This document shows, in pieces, positions 63,839-64,000 of a DNA stretch of 64,000 nt (position 1 is the first letter of the stretch; each line of letters begins with the position of its first letter). A program made the translations under genes and the position numbers. Origin of the DNA: Coturnix japonica (taxonomy: Eukaryota > Chordata > Aves > Galliformes > Phasianidae); contig NC_029518.1 of assembly GCF_001577835.2 (NCBI RefSeq), positions 47,959,640-48,023,639 of the forward strand. Direction: 5' to 3'. A model generated the notes under the pieces. It ran no database searches. It was not told the origin of the DNA and saw nothing but the letters and a program-made list of their open reading frames with translations.

Positions 63839-64000
63839 CCACAGAATCACCAAGGATGGAAAAGACCTACAAGATCATGCAGTCCAACCATCCACCTATC
63901 ACCAAGAGTTCTCACTAAACCATGTCCCTCAGCACAAAGCCTAAATGTTCCTTGAACACCTCCAGGGTCAGTGTCACCACCAACTCCCTGGGCAGCCCAT
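63839..64000 (-). mobile_element. CR1 LINE 3' fragment, continues past window end
   Basis: The + strand reads CACAGAATCACCAAGGATGG, GAAAAGACCTACAAGATCAT, CAGTCCAACCATCCACCTAT and CCTTGAACACCTCCAGGGTC, the reverse complement of a CR1 3' end. The GGGCAGCCCAT at the window edge shows it runs on. Confidence 0.92.

Noticed and set aside
1-64000. CRISPR array, prokaryotic operon, defence system or origin
   Set aside because: There is no regular spacer-repeat array and no dense coding. Intron-exon structure and CR1 repeats show a vertebrate nuclear genome.

Overview
The window looks like a bird chromosome segment. It is AT-rich and sparsely repetitive. Nearly all dispersed repeats are CR1 LINE 3' fragments, several ending in the ATTCTATG-type octamer tail. 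There is one tRNA-derived SINE with a CR1-like 3' tail, one short hAT element, one solo LTR, and one protein-coding gene whose protein is very close to mammalian NMBR. The species cannot be named from the sequence.

The only convincing gene is NMBR, the neuromedin B receptor, a class A GPCR of the bombesin receptor family, on the + strand. It has three coding exons: 871-1286, 13257-13605 and 15813-16214. The junctions are clean, the phases agree, and the product is 388 aa against 390 aa as I recall for human NMBR. A GC-rich stretch at about 340-660 is the likely promoter and 5' UTR. Intron 1 (about 12 kb) holds CR1 fragments, a long CTCCT pyrimidine tract, an unusual apparently dimeric tRNA SINE, and a short hAT element with terminal inverted repeats and a target-site duplication.

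The main structural peculiarity is a near-perfect 9.28 kb direct repeat. Positions 9647-18926 recur as 19027-28305, separated by exactly 100 Ns (18927-19026). Copy 1 stops at the gap and copy 2 starts right after it. The only differences I found are three, all inside one CR1 fragment, and long homopolymer runs match base for base. This is the signature of two overlapping contigs that were scaffolded without merging. The second copies of exons 2 and 3 (22636-22984 and 25192-25593) are therefore most likely an assembly artefact and not a second gene.

From 28306 to 64000 I find no coding exon. The region is gene-poor, consistent with the desert that, as I recall, lies on the 3' side of NMBR (towards CITED2) in other vertebrates. 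It carries CR1 fragments (the longest, 46010-46944, still shows part of the reverse transcriptase), a solo endogenous-retrovirus LTR in minus orientation (56116-57080), simple repeats, and a compact cluster of POU-type octamer motifs (59126-59209) that could be regulatory.

I see no prokaryotic system, CRISPR array, intact mobile element or novel multigene system.
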